From positions 1 to 49,024 of the forward strand of contig BGOG01000015.1 of the NCBI GenBank assembly GCA_003569125.1: DNA of 49,024 nt, given 5' to 3'. Positions 8,989 through 16,972 of this stretch are shown here, piece by piece. Positions within the stretch are counted from its first letter, which is position 1. Each line of letters starts with the position of its first letter. The DNA comes from Acidimicrobiaceae bacterium (GTDB lineage Bacteria; Actinomycetota; Acidimicrobiia; Acidimicrobiales; Ilumatobacteraceae). The notes beneath the pieces were generated by a model. It ran no database searches and was not told the origin of the DNA. It worked only from the letters and a program-made list of their open reading frames with translations. The translations under genes and the position numbers were made by a program.

Positions 8989-10571
8989 CTAGATGTCAGC
9001 CAAGATGTGTTCGAGTTTTAGTTTTGGTTCGTCGACTTCGAGGCGTTGCAGGCGGTAACGGTTTTCAAATAATGCAACCAGTGCACCATCGCCGCGCTTC
9101 AAAATTCGTACGCCACCAATCTGACGCAAGCGATCGGCACTCGCATCATCGGTGACTCGAATTGCTTGATATGAAAGTGGGCTTATTTCAGTTGGTGAGT
9201 TGAACTCGTGCTCTAATCGATGAGACAGAACCTCAAATTGCAACGCACCAACTGCAGCCAAAATCGGGTGAGAGTCACCGACATCTGGGTCGCGCAAAAC
9301 TTGCACCACACCTTCTTCGTCAAGTTGTGCTAGCCCACGACGAAATTGTTTAACCCGAGAAGTTTCAATCGGTCGAGCTGTTGCATAAACCTCGGGCGCG
9401 AATCGTGGCACCGCTGGGTATTCAACGTGTTTTGATGCATATAGCGTGTCGCCGATTTTGAGTCCAGTGGCATTAATTAATCCGATGATGTCACCCGGAA
9501 ACGCATCTTGAATAATCGTGCGATCAGAGCCAAAAGCCGAAGTCGCATATTTTGTACTCAAAACTTTTGTGGTTCGCGAACAGGTGACATCCATGCCACG
9601 CTCAAATTGGCCCGTGCAGACGCGCGCAAACGCCAATAAGTCACGATGGCGTGGGTTCATGTTGGCTTGAATCTTGAACACAAATGCCGAGAACTCATTA
9701 TCTAATGGCTGTGCTTCGCCGGCAATATTTTGTCGAGCAACAGCAGGCGGTGCGAGGTCGATAACAGCGTCAAGCAACATCCGCACGCCAAAATTGGTCA
9801 ATGCAGAGCCGACAAATACGGGCGTTGTCACGCCGGCCAAAAAACTCTCGATATCAACATTTGCGCCGATTGCGTCCAATAGCGAGCAACCATCTAACGC
9901 TGCGTTCCACGCTGGGCCTTCTTCGACTGCTGCTCGTTCTGTCGGCACGATTTCTTCTGGTGCTTCTGACCCACCTCGCGCAGTACGTGTAAAACGAATG
10001 AACTCGTTCGTGCGACGGTCGATCACTCCGCGAAAGTCGCCAGGGATGCCGACTGGCCATGTGGCTGGTGTAGGGCGCAAACCGATTTGCTGTTCAACTT
10101 CATCGAGCAATTCAAGTGGATCGCGGCCAGGACGATCGTACTTATTAAAAAAGTAAGAACAGGCAAATTGCGCGAGCGACATACTTGAAAAAGTTTTAAA
10201 GTTTGCGATTCAATACCTTTGGCGATGTCAAGCACCATCACGACTGCATCAACTGCGGCCAAAACGCGGTATGTATCTTCAGAGAAATCTTTGTGGCCAG
10301 GTGTATCTAGCAAGTTAAAAATATGGTCGCGATACGGAAACTGCAACACTGTCGACGAAATCGAAATTCCGCGCTCGCGTTCTAGCGCCATCCAGTCAGA
10401 TGTTGAAGAACGCCCACCAGCCCTGGCTTTTACTGCGCCAGCCTCTTGAACCGCACCGGCATACAACAAGAACTTCTCGGTGAGAGTTGTCTTGCCGGCG
10501 TCAGGGTGAGAAATGATCGCAAATGTGCGTCGGCGCGCAGCCTGAAACAGCACATCTAAATCAGGATTCAT
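8989..10571 (-). CDS. prfC: Peptide chain release factor 3 (RF3), frame interrupted at 10147-10152
   Basis: RF3 is the translational GTPase that removes RF1/RF2 from the ribosome after termination. The first part, from ATG 10571, shows the P-loop '[13 protein letters not shown]', '[15 protein letters not shown]' (switch I), '[16 protein letters not shown]' (switch II) and '[20 protein letters not shown]'. The frame then shifts by one: the second part begins '[19 protein letters not shown]' (the NKxD guanine motif) and runs through domains II/III to a stop at 8989. Joined, it is about 527 residues, the usual RF3 length. The junction lies in a run of six T (sense strand) where seven would give a continuous frame. 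The run also forms the heptamer T TTT TTA in the correct phase for -1 slippage. A base-call loss is the simpler reading. Confidence 0.88.
10146..10152 (-). other. T TTT TTA heptamer at the prfC frame junction
   Basis: On the sense (minus) strand the sequence at the break is AC T TTT TTA ATA AGT. In the upstream frame the codons are TTT TTA, the classic X XXY YYZ arrangement for -1 slippage. After a -1 slip the next codons are AAT AAG, giving the expected 'NKYD'. Eight bases further on is a weak possible stem GATCG/CGATC (10133-10137 with 10119-10123). The same break is explained by loss of one T from a seven-T run. No programmed frameshift in prfC is known to me. Confidence 0.35.
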
Positions 10572-10582
10572 TAATTCGCAGT

Positions 10583-11407
10583 TTACTTAGTTAAAGGTTC
10601 AGTCGTCGGAAGTAAACCGAAAGCAACAAAATCATTCGTAATGTCCGAGCCAGTCTGAATTAATAAAGGCAGATATTTTTCGGTAAGTTTTTTTAGTGTC
10701 GTCTCGGCGGCGTTGACCGTCACATTTATTGCGGCAATTGTTTTGCCATGTATATTATGAACAGGCACTGCGATCGACCGAATCCCGAATGTGAGCTTTT
10801 CATCAGATAATGCCCACTTCTGTTTTCTGATTTTGGCCAAATTTGAATCAAGTTGCTTGCGACTTGGGGTGATGCGAGGAATCACTCCAGAGTTAGATGG
10901 AAGTTTTAATACCCGGTCTAATGTCGCCGAGTCCAAATCAGCGAGCATGACCAGTCCCATTGATGTTGAAATCGCAGGAAATCGGGTTCCGATATGAACT
11001 GAGATACCAATTATTTTTGCAACCGGAACTCGAGCCGTATAGACGATGTCGCTTCCATCTAGCTCTGACATCGAACTTGACTCTCCAGTTTTTTGTACAA
11101 GTGCAACTAGGTGAGGTTGAACAACATCCCACATACCTTGCGACGAGATATAAGAGGTGCCAAGTTCGAGAGTTTTTGGAGTCAGCATGTAATGACTGCC
11201 AATAAGCCTCACGTAACCAAGTTGTTCGAGTGTTAAGAGCAGTCGCCGAGCAGTTGGTCGTGCGAGTGATGTGATTGCGGCAACATCGCTAACCGTAAGC
11301 TCCATTTTTGTTGGAGTGAAAGCTTTGATGACATCTAGGCCCCTGGCAAGCGACTCAACGAAATCAGTGCTTTGAGGCAACTTAGTTCGCTTTGGTTTAG
11401 CTTGCAC
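10583..11407 (-). CDS. IclR-family transcriptional regulator (PcaR/PcaU-like)
   Basis: This is a 274-residue DNA-binding regulator. The N-terminal winged helix shows '[15 protein letters not shown]' (about 17-31), '[30 protein letters not shown]', and the C-terminal effector domain ends '[20 protein letters not shown]' and '[20 protein letters not shown]', as in the protocatechuate-type subgroup. It starts with GTG at 11407 and is read divergently from the PcpA/LinE-type dioxygenase gene, so it most likely controls that promoter in response to an aromatic ligand (inference). A second regulator of the same family lies at 17632-18408. The promoter regions of the two share the 11-base element TGTACGCATTG. 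Confidence 0.9.
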   Translation of the reverse strand: MQAKPKRTKLPQSTDFVESLARGLDVIKAFTPTKMELTVSDVAAITSLARPTARRLLLTLEQLGYVRLIGSHYMLTPKTLELGTSYISSQGMWDVVQPHLVALVQKTGESSSMSELDGSDIVYTARVPVAKIIGISVHIGTRFPAISTSMGLVMLADLDSATLDRVLKLPSNSGVIPRITPSRKQLDSNLAKIRKQKWALSDEKLTFGIRSIAVPVHNIHGKTIAAINVTVNAAETTLKKLTEKYLPLLIQTGSDITNDFVAFGLLPTTEPLTK

Positions 11408-11445
11408 GACCTAAATCTACTTGCTGGTTTGAGTTTTTTGCCTCT

Positions 11446-11456
11446 TGTACGCATTG
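11446..11456 (+). promoter_or_regulatory. TGTACGCATTG element shared with the hapC promoter region
   Basis: TGTACGCATTG lies in the divergent gap between the first IclR gene and the LinE-like gene. The identical 11 bases occur in the opposite orientation at 18456-18466, in the gap between the second IclR gene and hapC. Both gaps separate an IclR gene from a dioxygenase gene. I infer a shared operator; binding is not shown. Confidence 0.4.
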
Positions 11457-11464
11457 TGGTAAGT

Positions 11465-11481
11465 TGTCCATTAATAAGAGC
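11465..11481 (+). promoter_or_regulatory. Candidate operator, imperfect TGTCC-N7 element
   Basis: TGTCCATTAATAAGAGC is a left half-site match to the near-perfect inverted repeats at 14926-14942 and 17532-17548; the right half is degenerate. It lies 42-58 bases upstream of the LinE-like start codon. A GGAG ribosome binding site follows at about 11512. It could be an operator or simply part of the promoter. Confidence 0.35.
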
Positions 11482-11522
11482 TCGGTAACGTCATTATCAA
11501 TCAACTCGAATGGAGATAGAGA

Positions 11523-12479
11523 ATGTCACCAGCAACTGCGATTCAGCGTCACCACCACTTAACTTTGTGCACTGGTACGGCGCAAGAAGATTATGATTTT
11601 CACACAAAAATTTTGGGTCTTAAGAGCGTCAAGAAGACTGCTCTTTACGACGGCGTTGTTCCGATTTACCATTTGTATTACGGCAATGATCTTGGTGAAG
11701 AGAGCACACTGATCACATGTTTCCCGATGCGTCAGTCAGGACGAGTCGGGCGAAAAGGTACAGGTCAAATAAGTGCGATCAGTCTTTCTGTGCCACAGTC
11801 AAGTCTCGGATTTTGGAGCAAGCGATTAACTGACCACGGTGTAGCAAATAAAGAAGATCAGCGCTTTGGTGAAAAGTTGGTTAAATTTCAAAACCCAGGT
11901 GGTATTGACTACGAACTTGTCGGTATCGCAGATGACGATCGCAAGCCTTACACCGGTGGTGGTGTGCCGAGCGAGTACGGGATTCGTGGCACACATGGCA
12001 TCACAGTTTCAGTAGCAAGTTTCGAAACTTCACTTGAATTTATGGAACTTGCATGGAATGGCAAACAAACTGCAAAAGATGGAAACTCAGTTCGATTTGA
12101 AGTCGGAAGTGGCGGAACCGGAACTGTTGTTGATTTTCATCGCGATCCAAGCCTGGGACAAGGTACCTGGACATTCGGCGAAGGCACAGTTCACCATTGT
12201 GCATTTCAAGTTGAAAGCCTTGATGTTCAAACTGATGTCAAAGCACATATCGAAGGACTCGGTTTCACAGATGTTTCTGATCGTAAAGATCGAGGATATT
12301 TTGAATCGGTTTATGTGCGTACACCAGGCGGTGCACTATTTGAAGCGACGGTTAGCAAGCCTGAAGGTTTTCTTATTGATGAGACTTATGAGAACATGGG
12401 AACTTCGTTTCAAATTCCACCGGTTTTTGCCGACCAGGCACAGTGGATCAAAGAGTTCCTAGAGCCACTCAATTACTAG
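11523..12479 (+). CDS. linE: PcpA/LinE-type (chloro)hydroquinone ring-cleaving dioxygenase (VOC fold)
   Basis: This is a 318-residue Fe(II) extradiol-type dioxygenase that opens para-dihydroxylated rings between a hydroxylated carbon and its neighbour. I recognise it from similarity along the whole chain to PcpA/LinE: 'HHLTLCTGTAQEDYDF' at the start, 'YDGVVPIYHLYYGNDLG', 'SDRKDRGYFESVYVRTPGG' near the end. The three iron ligands of PcpA (His11, His227, Glu276) correspond to His12, His225 and Glu274 here. The N-terminal and C-terminal VOC modules are both present. It has a GGAG ribosome binding site, is divergent from an IclR gene, and directly abuts an MhqD-type hydrolase. Bacillus MhqO is a related alternative name. 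Chlorinated or alkylated hydroquinones are possible substrates, and the sequence does not decide between them. Confidence 0.88.
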   Translation: MSPATAIQRHHHLTLCTGTAQEDYDFHTKILGLKSVKKTALYDGVVPIYHLYYGNDLGEESTLITCFPMRQSGRVGRKGTGQISAISLSVPQSSLGFWSKRLTDHGVANKEDQRFGEKLVKFQNPGGIDYELVGIADDDRKPYTGGGVPSEYGIRGTHGITVSVASFETSLEFMELAWNGKQTAKDGNSVRFEVGSGGTGTVVDFHRDPSLGQGTWTFGEGTVHHCAFQVESLDVQTDVKAHIEGLGFTDVSDRKDRGYFESVYVRTPGGALFEATVSKPEGFLIDETYENMGTSFQIPPVFADQAQWIKEFLEPLNY

Positions 12480-13136
12480 GTGACAACTTCTAATTACCAC
12501 CTTCAACAGCGAGTCGAACATTATGGAGTGCCAATTGTAGATGCGCAAGCTGTAGTCGTATTAGTACACGGGCGCACGATTACGCCCGAGTACATGAACG
12601 AATTTGTCGTTCAGCGATTAGAAATTGAAAACATTGCTTATGTTGCCCCTGCTGCTCAAGGCAACACTTGGTTTCCAAAAGGATTTTTAGAACCACTTGT
12701 CGAAAACCAAATCGGAATAGATTTCACTTTGGAGCGCCTTGAAACCATTGGCGCTGAGTTATTAGCAAAAGGTATCTCGCCAAAAAAAATAATTTGGTGT
12801 GGATTCTCTCAAGGTGCAAGTGCGCTTTGCCAATTTATGGCGACTCAGCCTCGTAGATGGGGAGCACTAATCGCTTTCACAGGAGGCTTGATTGGTCCAC
12901 CAGGCACTCAGTGGAACATTGACGGAGACTTTGCGGGTATGCCCGCGTATTTCTGTACTAGTGATGTTGACCCGCATGTCCCTGAGTTTCGAGTTAAAGA
13001 AACAGGCGCCCTCTTTAAATCAGCTGGCGCCGAAGTTAAATCCGAATATTTTGTTGGTAGACCACACGAAATTTCAGACGCAGAAATTGCACAAGCAAAA
13101 TCGATGATTTTGCAAGTTCTTTCAACCTCTATTTAA
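12480..13136 (+). CDS. Phospholipase/carboxylesterase-family hydrolase (MhqD-like)
   Basis: This is an alpha/beta hydrolase of 218 residues. Seen: 'VVVLVHGRTITPEYM' (oxyanion region), nucleophile elbow 'WCGFSQGASALCQF', Asp in 'CTSDVDPHVP' and His in 'GRPHEISDAEI', together a Ser-Asp-His triad. The GTG start directly follows the upstream TAG with no gap, so the two genes are translationally coupled. In Bacillus subtilis, the hydrolase MhqD and the LinE-like dioxygenase MhqO are induced together by quinones (known). By analogy this enzyme may hydrolyse the ring-opened product or an ester or acyl-halide form of it (inference). It overlaps the convergent methyltransferase gene by 8 bases. Confidence 0.82.
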   Translation: MTTSNYHLQQRVEHYGVPIVDAQAVVVLVHGRTITPEYMNEFVVQRLEIENIAYVAPAAQGNTWFPKGFLEPLVENQIGIDFTLERLETIGAELLAKGISPKKIIWCGFSQGASALCQFMATQPRRWGALIAFTGGLIGPPGTQWNIDGDFAGMPAYFCTSDVDPHVPEFRVKETGALFKSAGAEVKSEYFVGRPHEISDAEIAQAKSMILQVLSTSI

Positions 13137-14277
13137 ATAGGCGTTTCGCCGCCAACTCGGCACCTTGTGCGAGTGACTTCAACTTCGCGAAAACCACATC
13201 TGGATCAATCGTCGTACTTCCGACGTGAATAGAGAATCCACAGTCGACGCCTGCCAGTAACCGATCAGGCTCAACTACTTCGCCCCATCGCTCAAGCCTG
13301 TCGGCGACAACTTCTGGGTGCTCAATATAATTTGATTGAGGTTCAATGACGCCTGGGCAAATAAATTTGTCTTTCGGCACTCCGAGTTCCTTGAGTACTC
13401 GCCATTCGTGAGTATGGCGCGGATTCGCACCCTCAAATAGCACTGTCTGAGGTTTGGCGGTCCAAACAATATCTATGATGTCAGCAATTGAAATGTCATG
13501 ATGATGAGGCCCAGGGTAGTTTCCCCAACATAAATGCATGCGTAATTGTTCGGCAGGGATATTTCGAACTGCGTGGTTTAACGCCTCGATATTGATTCGA
13601 ATCGCCGCCCGAAACTCTTCTCGATCGAGTTTTGCATATGCAGAGTGACGTCCCATTGCAAGGTCTGGGCAATCAATTTGCACAGTTGCGCCAGCAGCAG
13701 CAATTGTTTCATATTCAAATCGCATTGCTTCTGCAATTGCGAAAACATATTCTTCGCGCGTTGGATAAAAATTATTACCAAAAAAGAACGACACCACACC
13801 AGGCGATGCTGCACTCGTAAAAATATCTTTGTGTTTGTTCGCTGTTGCTGCCCGACGAAGTTCAGTCATGTCTTTTACCGCGGCCTTGCGGTCAACGACA
13901 TCAATTGGCCCAGTACAGGCTGGGGCAGAGCGCTTTCGCCGACCAGGGTTTCCGGCCACTGCCTCCGCGCTACGCGGAAAGTCAACTAAATCTTCAAAGA
14001 AATATGTCTGAATTGATTCGCCAGCAAAACCTGAGAGCCTGTCTTTGACGTAAGTGCCGTATGACGGCTTCGACATTTCGCCGTCATTAATAATCGTGAC
14101 ACCAGCATCTACTTGCTTCTTCACTACTTCGTCAATCGCGCGCGAAATATAACCATCTAATGCGAGGCGATCAACAGGAATCCCATCCCCGACAGCCCAC
14201 ATCAGTTTGATCAAATCGTCTGGTCGCGGCAAACTACCGGTGTGTGTACAAGGGATGGTTTTAGAGTTGCGATTCAT
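13129..14277 (-). CDS. MetE C-terminal-type zinc methyltransferase / alkyl transferase
   Basis: This is a 382-residue protein with the fold of the catalytic half of cobalamin-independent methionine synthase, in which zinc activates a thiol for alkyl transfer. Candidate zinc ligands in the right order are His248 and Cys250 ('MHLCWGNYPGP'), Glu282 ('FEGANPRH') and Cys346 ('GVDCGFSIH'). Asp202 in 'QIDCPDLAMG' matches the family thiol-acceptor pocket. The N-terminal MetE domain is absent. The length resembles stand-alone MetE-like enzymes and epoxyalkane:coenzyme M transferases. In an aromatic-degradation island it might demethylate or transfer an alkyl group rather than make methionine (inference). 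No strong ribosome binding site is visible. The terminator hairpin of the upstream gene lies just before it. Confidence 0.75.
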   Translation of the reverse strand: MNRNSKTIPCTHTGSLPRPDDLIKLMWAVGDGIPVDRLALDGYISRAIDEVVKKQVDAGVTIINDGEMSKPSYGTYVKDRLSGFAGESIQTYFFEDLVDFPRSAEAVAGNPGRRKRSAPACTGPIDVVDRKAAVKDMTELRRAATANKHKDIFTSAASPGVVSFFFGNNFYPTREEYVFAIAEAMRFEYETIAAAGATVQIDCPDLAMGRHSAYAKLDREEFRAAIRINIEALNHAVRNIPAEQLRMHLCWGNYPGPHHHDISIADIIDIVWTAKPQTVLFEGANPRHTHEWRVLKELGVPKDKFICPGVIEPQSNYIEHPEVVADRLERWGEVVEPDRLLAGVDCGFSIHVGSTTIDPDVVFAKLKSLAQGAELAAKRLFK

Positions 14278-14314
14278 ATTGGAGCCTTTTAATTTCGTAT
14301 CAGGTTAAAAACAA

Positions 14315-14351
14315 AACTGGCTCGATATGCAAATCGCATATCGAGCCAGTT
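14315..14351 (-). terminator. Intrinsic terminator of the 14381-14896 gene
   Basis: A perfect 16-base-pair stem (14315-14330 with 14336-14351; arm ACTGGCTCGATATGC plus one A-T pair) has a 5-base loop. Read on the minus strand it is followed by TTTTGTTTTTAA, the U-rich tail of a rho-independent terminator. It lies 30 bases past the membrane-protein stop and about 38 bases before the methyltransferase start, so it would insulate that gene or act as an attenuator for it. Confidence 0.8.
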
Positions 14352-14380
14352 AATAATAAAAAATTAGTTACAAGTAATAA

Positions 14381-14896
14381 TTAGTTATTGTCTTTCGGCT
14401 GGTACAAGGTTCCGATCAAGAATCCCCAAATGACGTGCCAAAGCAAAACGCCAGCTGGAAGCTTCCAACCATCAGGTCCGTCCATTAAGAATAATCCATA
14501 GCCCATTTTTGGAACATAGGCGTAAGGAACCAAGAAGCCAACGCTGACAATTGTCAAGATGACTGAATAAAGAACGCCCTTGATTACATGTGAACCTGGC
14601 AATTTTGCGCGTGCGACCACTCCGAACAAAATCGCGAATACGATTCCGTTTACATAGTGCATTGATTGACCCGCCCAATATTGCGCGAGTGGGCTGGCCC
14701 ATGTATCTGCTCCACCGATCAACGCACCGTTGTACGCTGGCCAAGGCAAAGTTGGAAGACCAATTGCCTTGAAGCAATACCCCAAGTATGTAGCGACTTG
14801 TGTTGCGATTAAGCCGATTACTGCTAGTCCACCAACTGGGTGACTTGCCACCCAACTGTGCCAGCGTGGACCGGCGTCTATTCCTACTTTGCTCAT
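14381..14896 (-). CDS. Unknown four-helix membrane protein
   Basis: I do not recognise this 171-residue protein. It has four likely membrane segments: about 21-42, 82-98, 104-128 and 147-165. An extended polar/aromatic loop between the first two contains 'LPTLPWPAYNG' and 'WASPLAQYWAGQSMHYVNG'. Gly and Trp are frequent and there is no signal-peptide cleavage site or cofactor motif. A GGGGG ribosome binding site precedes the ATG at 14896, and a near-perfect TGTCC-N7-GGACA inverted repeat lies 30-46 bases upstream. A strong terminator follows. It is therefore probably regulated with the catabolic genes and could be a transporter, membrane anchor or stress protein; none of these is supported directly. 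Confidence 0.75.
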   Translation of the reverse strand: MSKVGIDAGPRWHSWVASHPVGGLAVIGLIATQVATYLGYCFKAIGLPTLPWPAYNGALIGGADTWASPLAQYWAGQSMHYVNGIVFAILFGVVARAKLPGSHVIKGVLYSVILTIVSVGFLVPYAYVPKMGYGLFLMDGPDGWKLPAGVLLWHVIWGFLIGTLYQPKDNN

Positions 14897-14925
14897 TAAA
14901 TAACCCCCATGTGTCGCGGACCGAT

Positions 14926-14942
14926 TGTCCGTTAAATGGACA
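14926..14942 (-). promoter_or_regulatory. Candidate operator TGTCCGTTAAATGGACA
   Basis: This inverted repeat has perfect outer arms, TGTCC and GGACA, and a partly symmetric TTA-A core. It lies 30-46 bases upstream of the membrane-protein start. A close relative, TGTCCGCTTAGTGGGCA, sits upstream of the VOC gene at 17532-17548. Size and symmetry suit an IclR-type site (inference). Confidence 0.5.
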
Positions 14943-15002
14943 CATTACCACATCTCGGACAAAACGCAATAATAATCGCGGTCGTCCACCCAATAAATTG
15001 GC

Positions 15003-15794
15003 TCAAATTGAGGGTGGCTGATAATCGATATTTCGATCTACCGCCATATAGACATCTATTCCGATCGGATTTTCTTGTTCTTCAACGAGGTGACCGAGCA
15101 AGCCTGCACACCTAGCGAGTAATGCCACTCCGCGCATCGCGCCCAGCGGAAGATCAAGGTCGGCCAATGCTGCTCCGCAAACTCCGGCGCCATTCAATGG
15201 AAGATTTTTCTTGAGTATTTCTGGATGCATTCGGCCAATTGCTTCAAACAAGCTCAGATGATTTCCGAAGGTTGAGTTCTGTTTTGCAAGCGACATCAGC
15301 ACAGGAGTTCTTGGGTCTCCATTTTTGTGAACCGGATGCCCAAGGCCAGGAACGAACTTGCCCGAGTCTTTAGTTTTGGCAATTACATCTCGTGCAACTT
15401 GATCCCAATCTTCAACAGTGGTTGGAATTTGCGGAAGCGATTTAATGTGATGATTGAGAAACTTTGCACAGTCTTCTGTGACACCAAGAAAGCGCGAACC
15501 GCCACCGAGCAGACCTGAGGCCAATGCTCCTTGAAGCGAGTCAGGTGCGCTTGAATAAGTTAAACGCGCGGCAATTGCAGTTGGTGTAAATCCATGATCG
15601 GCGAGTGATGCAAGTACGGCCTCAAAAATTATTAGCTCACCCTTTGTAGGTTTGCGCTTCGAAATTAGCCAAAATGCGAGTTCACCAAAAGATACTTTGC
15701 CGAGAATCTCTGACGCAAGATCTTTGCCGAGCAAAGTGATTGAATCTGCAGTCGAAGTTCCGATCCCGGTTTGATATTTTTGTTCGCTTGTCAT
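15003..15794 (-). CDS. Citrate-synthase-like protein, probable citryl-CoA-type lyase
   Basis: This is a short (263-residue) member of the citrate synthase superfamily. Seen are the substrate-binding His in 'LADHGFTPTAIAARL' (His67), 'GLGHPVHKNGDPRTPVL' (His153 and the DPR arginine), and 'GIDVYMAVDRNI' near the end. The segment that carries the second catalytic His of true citrate synthases reads 'GLLGGGSRFLG', with no His. A similar look is known in citryl-CoA lyases and the ATP-citrate lyase C-terminus, so cleavage rather than synthesis is likelier. The ATG at 15794 has AAGGA upstream; an ATG at 15818 would overlap the CoA-transferase. It lies 5 bases after that gene, so the pair probably activates and then splits a hydroxy-acid CoA ester (inference). 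Confidence 0.75.
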   Translation of the reverse strand: MTSEQKYQTGIGTSTADSITLLGKDLASEILGKVSFGELAFWLISKRKPTKGELIIFEAVLASLADHGFTPTAIAARLTYSSAPDSLQGALASGLLGGGSRFLGVTEDCAKFLNHHIKSLPQIPTTVEDWDQVARDVIAKTKDSGKFVPGLGHPVHKNGDPRTPVLMSLAKQNSTFGNHLSLFEAIGRMHPEILKKNLPLNGAGVCGAALADLDLPLGAMRGVALLARCAGLLGHLVEEQENPIGIDVYMAVDRNIDYQPPSI

Positions 15795-15799
15795 AAGTC

Positions 15800-16948
15800 T
15801 TATTTTTCCTTCAGCCATTTTCGAATTTCGTCTGAGTGCTCACCAAGCTGTGGCGGAGGAAGATTATAAGAAATTTCCCCTTCGCTAAAAGTGATTGGAT
15901 TTCTTATCAAATCAACTTTTCTGTCACCTTCACCGACAGTAATTCGGGGTTTTAGCCCCAGTTTTTCCGCAAGTTCTACTCCATCGCCAATTGAATTAAT
16001 TGGTCCACAAGGTACGCCGACCTTGTTCAGTGCAATGAATAGATCATCGGCTGCCCACTCTGCCAAGCGAGCCAGCAGCAGTGGTCGAAGTTGTTCGCGG
16101 TTTGCTGTTCTGTCAGAGTTCGCGGTAAAGCGTGAATCGTCGGCAACGCTTTCAATTTCAAGAACTTTACAAAGCGCGCGAAACTGCTTGTCGTTGCCGG
16201 CGGCGATAATCAAGTCCCGATCTTTTGTTGGTAGAGCTTCATATGGGAAGAGGCTTGGGTGAGCGTTGCCCATTCGAAAGGGGATCTCACCAGCGGCGGC
16301 ATAGGCGGCAGTTTGATTGACGAGCCCAGACATTGCAGAAGACAAAAGATTGACCTCGACATGCTGACCTCGACCGGTATTTTCGCGTTGGTGAAGTGCG
16401 GTTAATACGCCGATTAAACCGTGAAGCCCAGCCATTACATCAAAGACCGAAATACCTGCACGAAAGGGTGGACCGTTCGGATCACCGGTCAGACTCATTA
16501 AGCCAGAAACAGCCTGCACGATCAAGTCGTAGCCAGGCAACCATGCACCTTCGGCCGTTCCGAAACCGCTGATTGATAGATAAATTAGCTCTGGATTCAA
16601 GGTGATAACAGAATCAAAATCGAAACCAAACTTCTTCAGACCACCAGTTTTGAAATTTTCGATGAAAATATCTGCACGCTTGATTAGTTCTAATCCGACT
16701 GTTCGGTCTTCTTCGCTTGAAAAATCTAGAACAAGAGATTTCTTATTTCTGTTGATCGACATGTAATAGGTAGCAACATCATTTTTAGTTGGTGGTGTCC
16801 AAGTTCGAGTGTCGTCGCCTTGCGGACTTTCGACTTTGATAACCGTTGCGCCCATGTCGGCGAGCAACATCGAACAATAGGGTCCTGCTAAAACTCTAGA
16901 AAAGTCAGCAACGATCAAGCCATCAAGTGGCTTATGCAACTGCGACAT
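15800..16948 (-). CDS. Family III CoA-transferase (CaiB/BaiF type)
   Basis: This is a 382-residue CoA-transferase that moves CoA between carboxylic acids through an aspartyl-anhydride intermediate. Hallmarks are 'LDGLIVADFSRVLAGPYCSMLLADMGATVIKVE' in two blocks near the start, 'YYMSINRNKKSLVLDF', 'IENFKTGGLKKFG' and the catalytic Asp170 in 'GISVFDVMAGLHG' (Asp169 in formyl-CoA transferase). Length is typical. It sits between the VOC gene (24 bases upstream) and the citrate-synthase-like gene (5 bases downstream). Succinyl-CoA is a common donor in this family. The acceptor is unknown; a citramalate- or citrate-like acid would fit the downstream lyase (inference). Confidence 0.9.
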   Translation of the reverse strand: MSQLHKPLDGLIVADFSRVLAGPYCSMLLADMGATVIKVESPQGDDTRTWTPPTKNDVATYYMSINRNKKSLVLDFSSEEDRTVGLELIKRADIFIENFKTGGLKKFGFDFDSVITLNPELIYLSISGFGTAEGAWLPGYDLIVQAVSGLMSLTGDPNGPPFRAGISVFDVMAGLHGLIGVLTALHQRENTGRGQHVEVNLLSSAMSGLVNQTAAYAAAGEIPFRMGNAHPSLFPYEALPTKDRDLIIAAGNDKQFRALCKVLEIESVADDSRFTANSDRTANREQLRPLLLARLAEWAADDLFIALNKVGVPCGPINSIGDGVELAEKLGLKPRITVGEGDRKVDLIRNPITFSEGEISYNLPPPQLGEHSDEIRKWLKEK

Positions 16949-16972
16949 TTTTTGTTTACTAATTTTTTAAAT

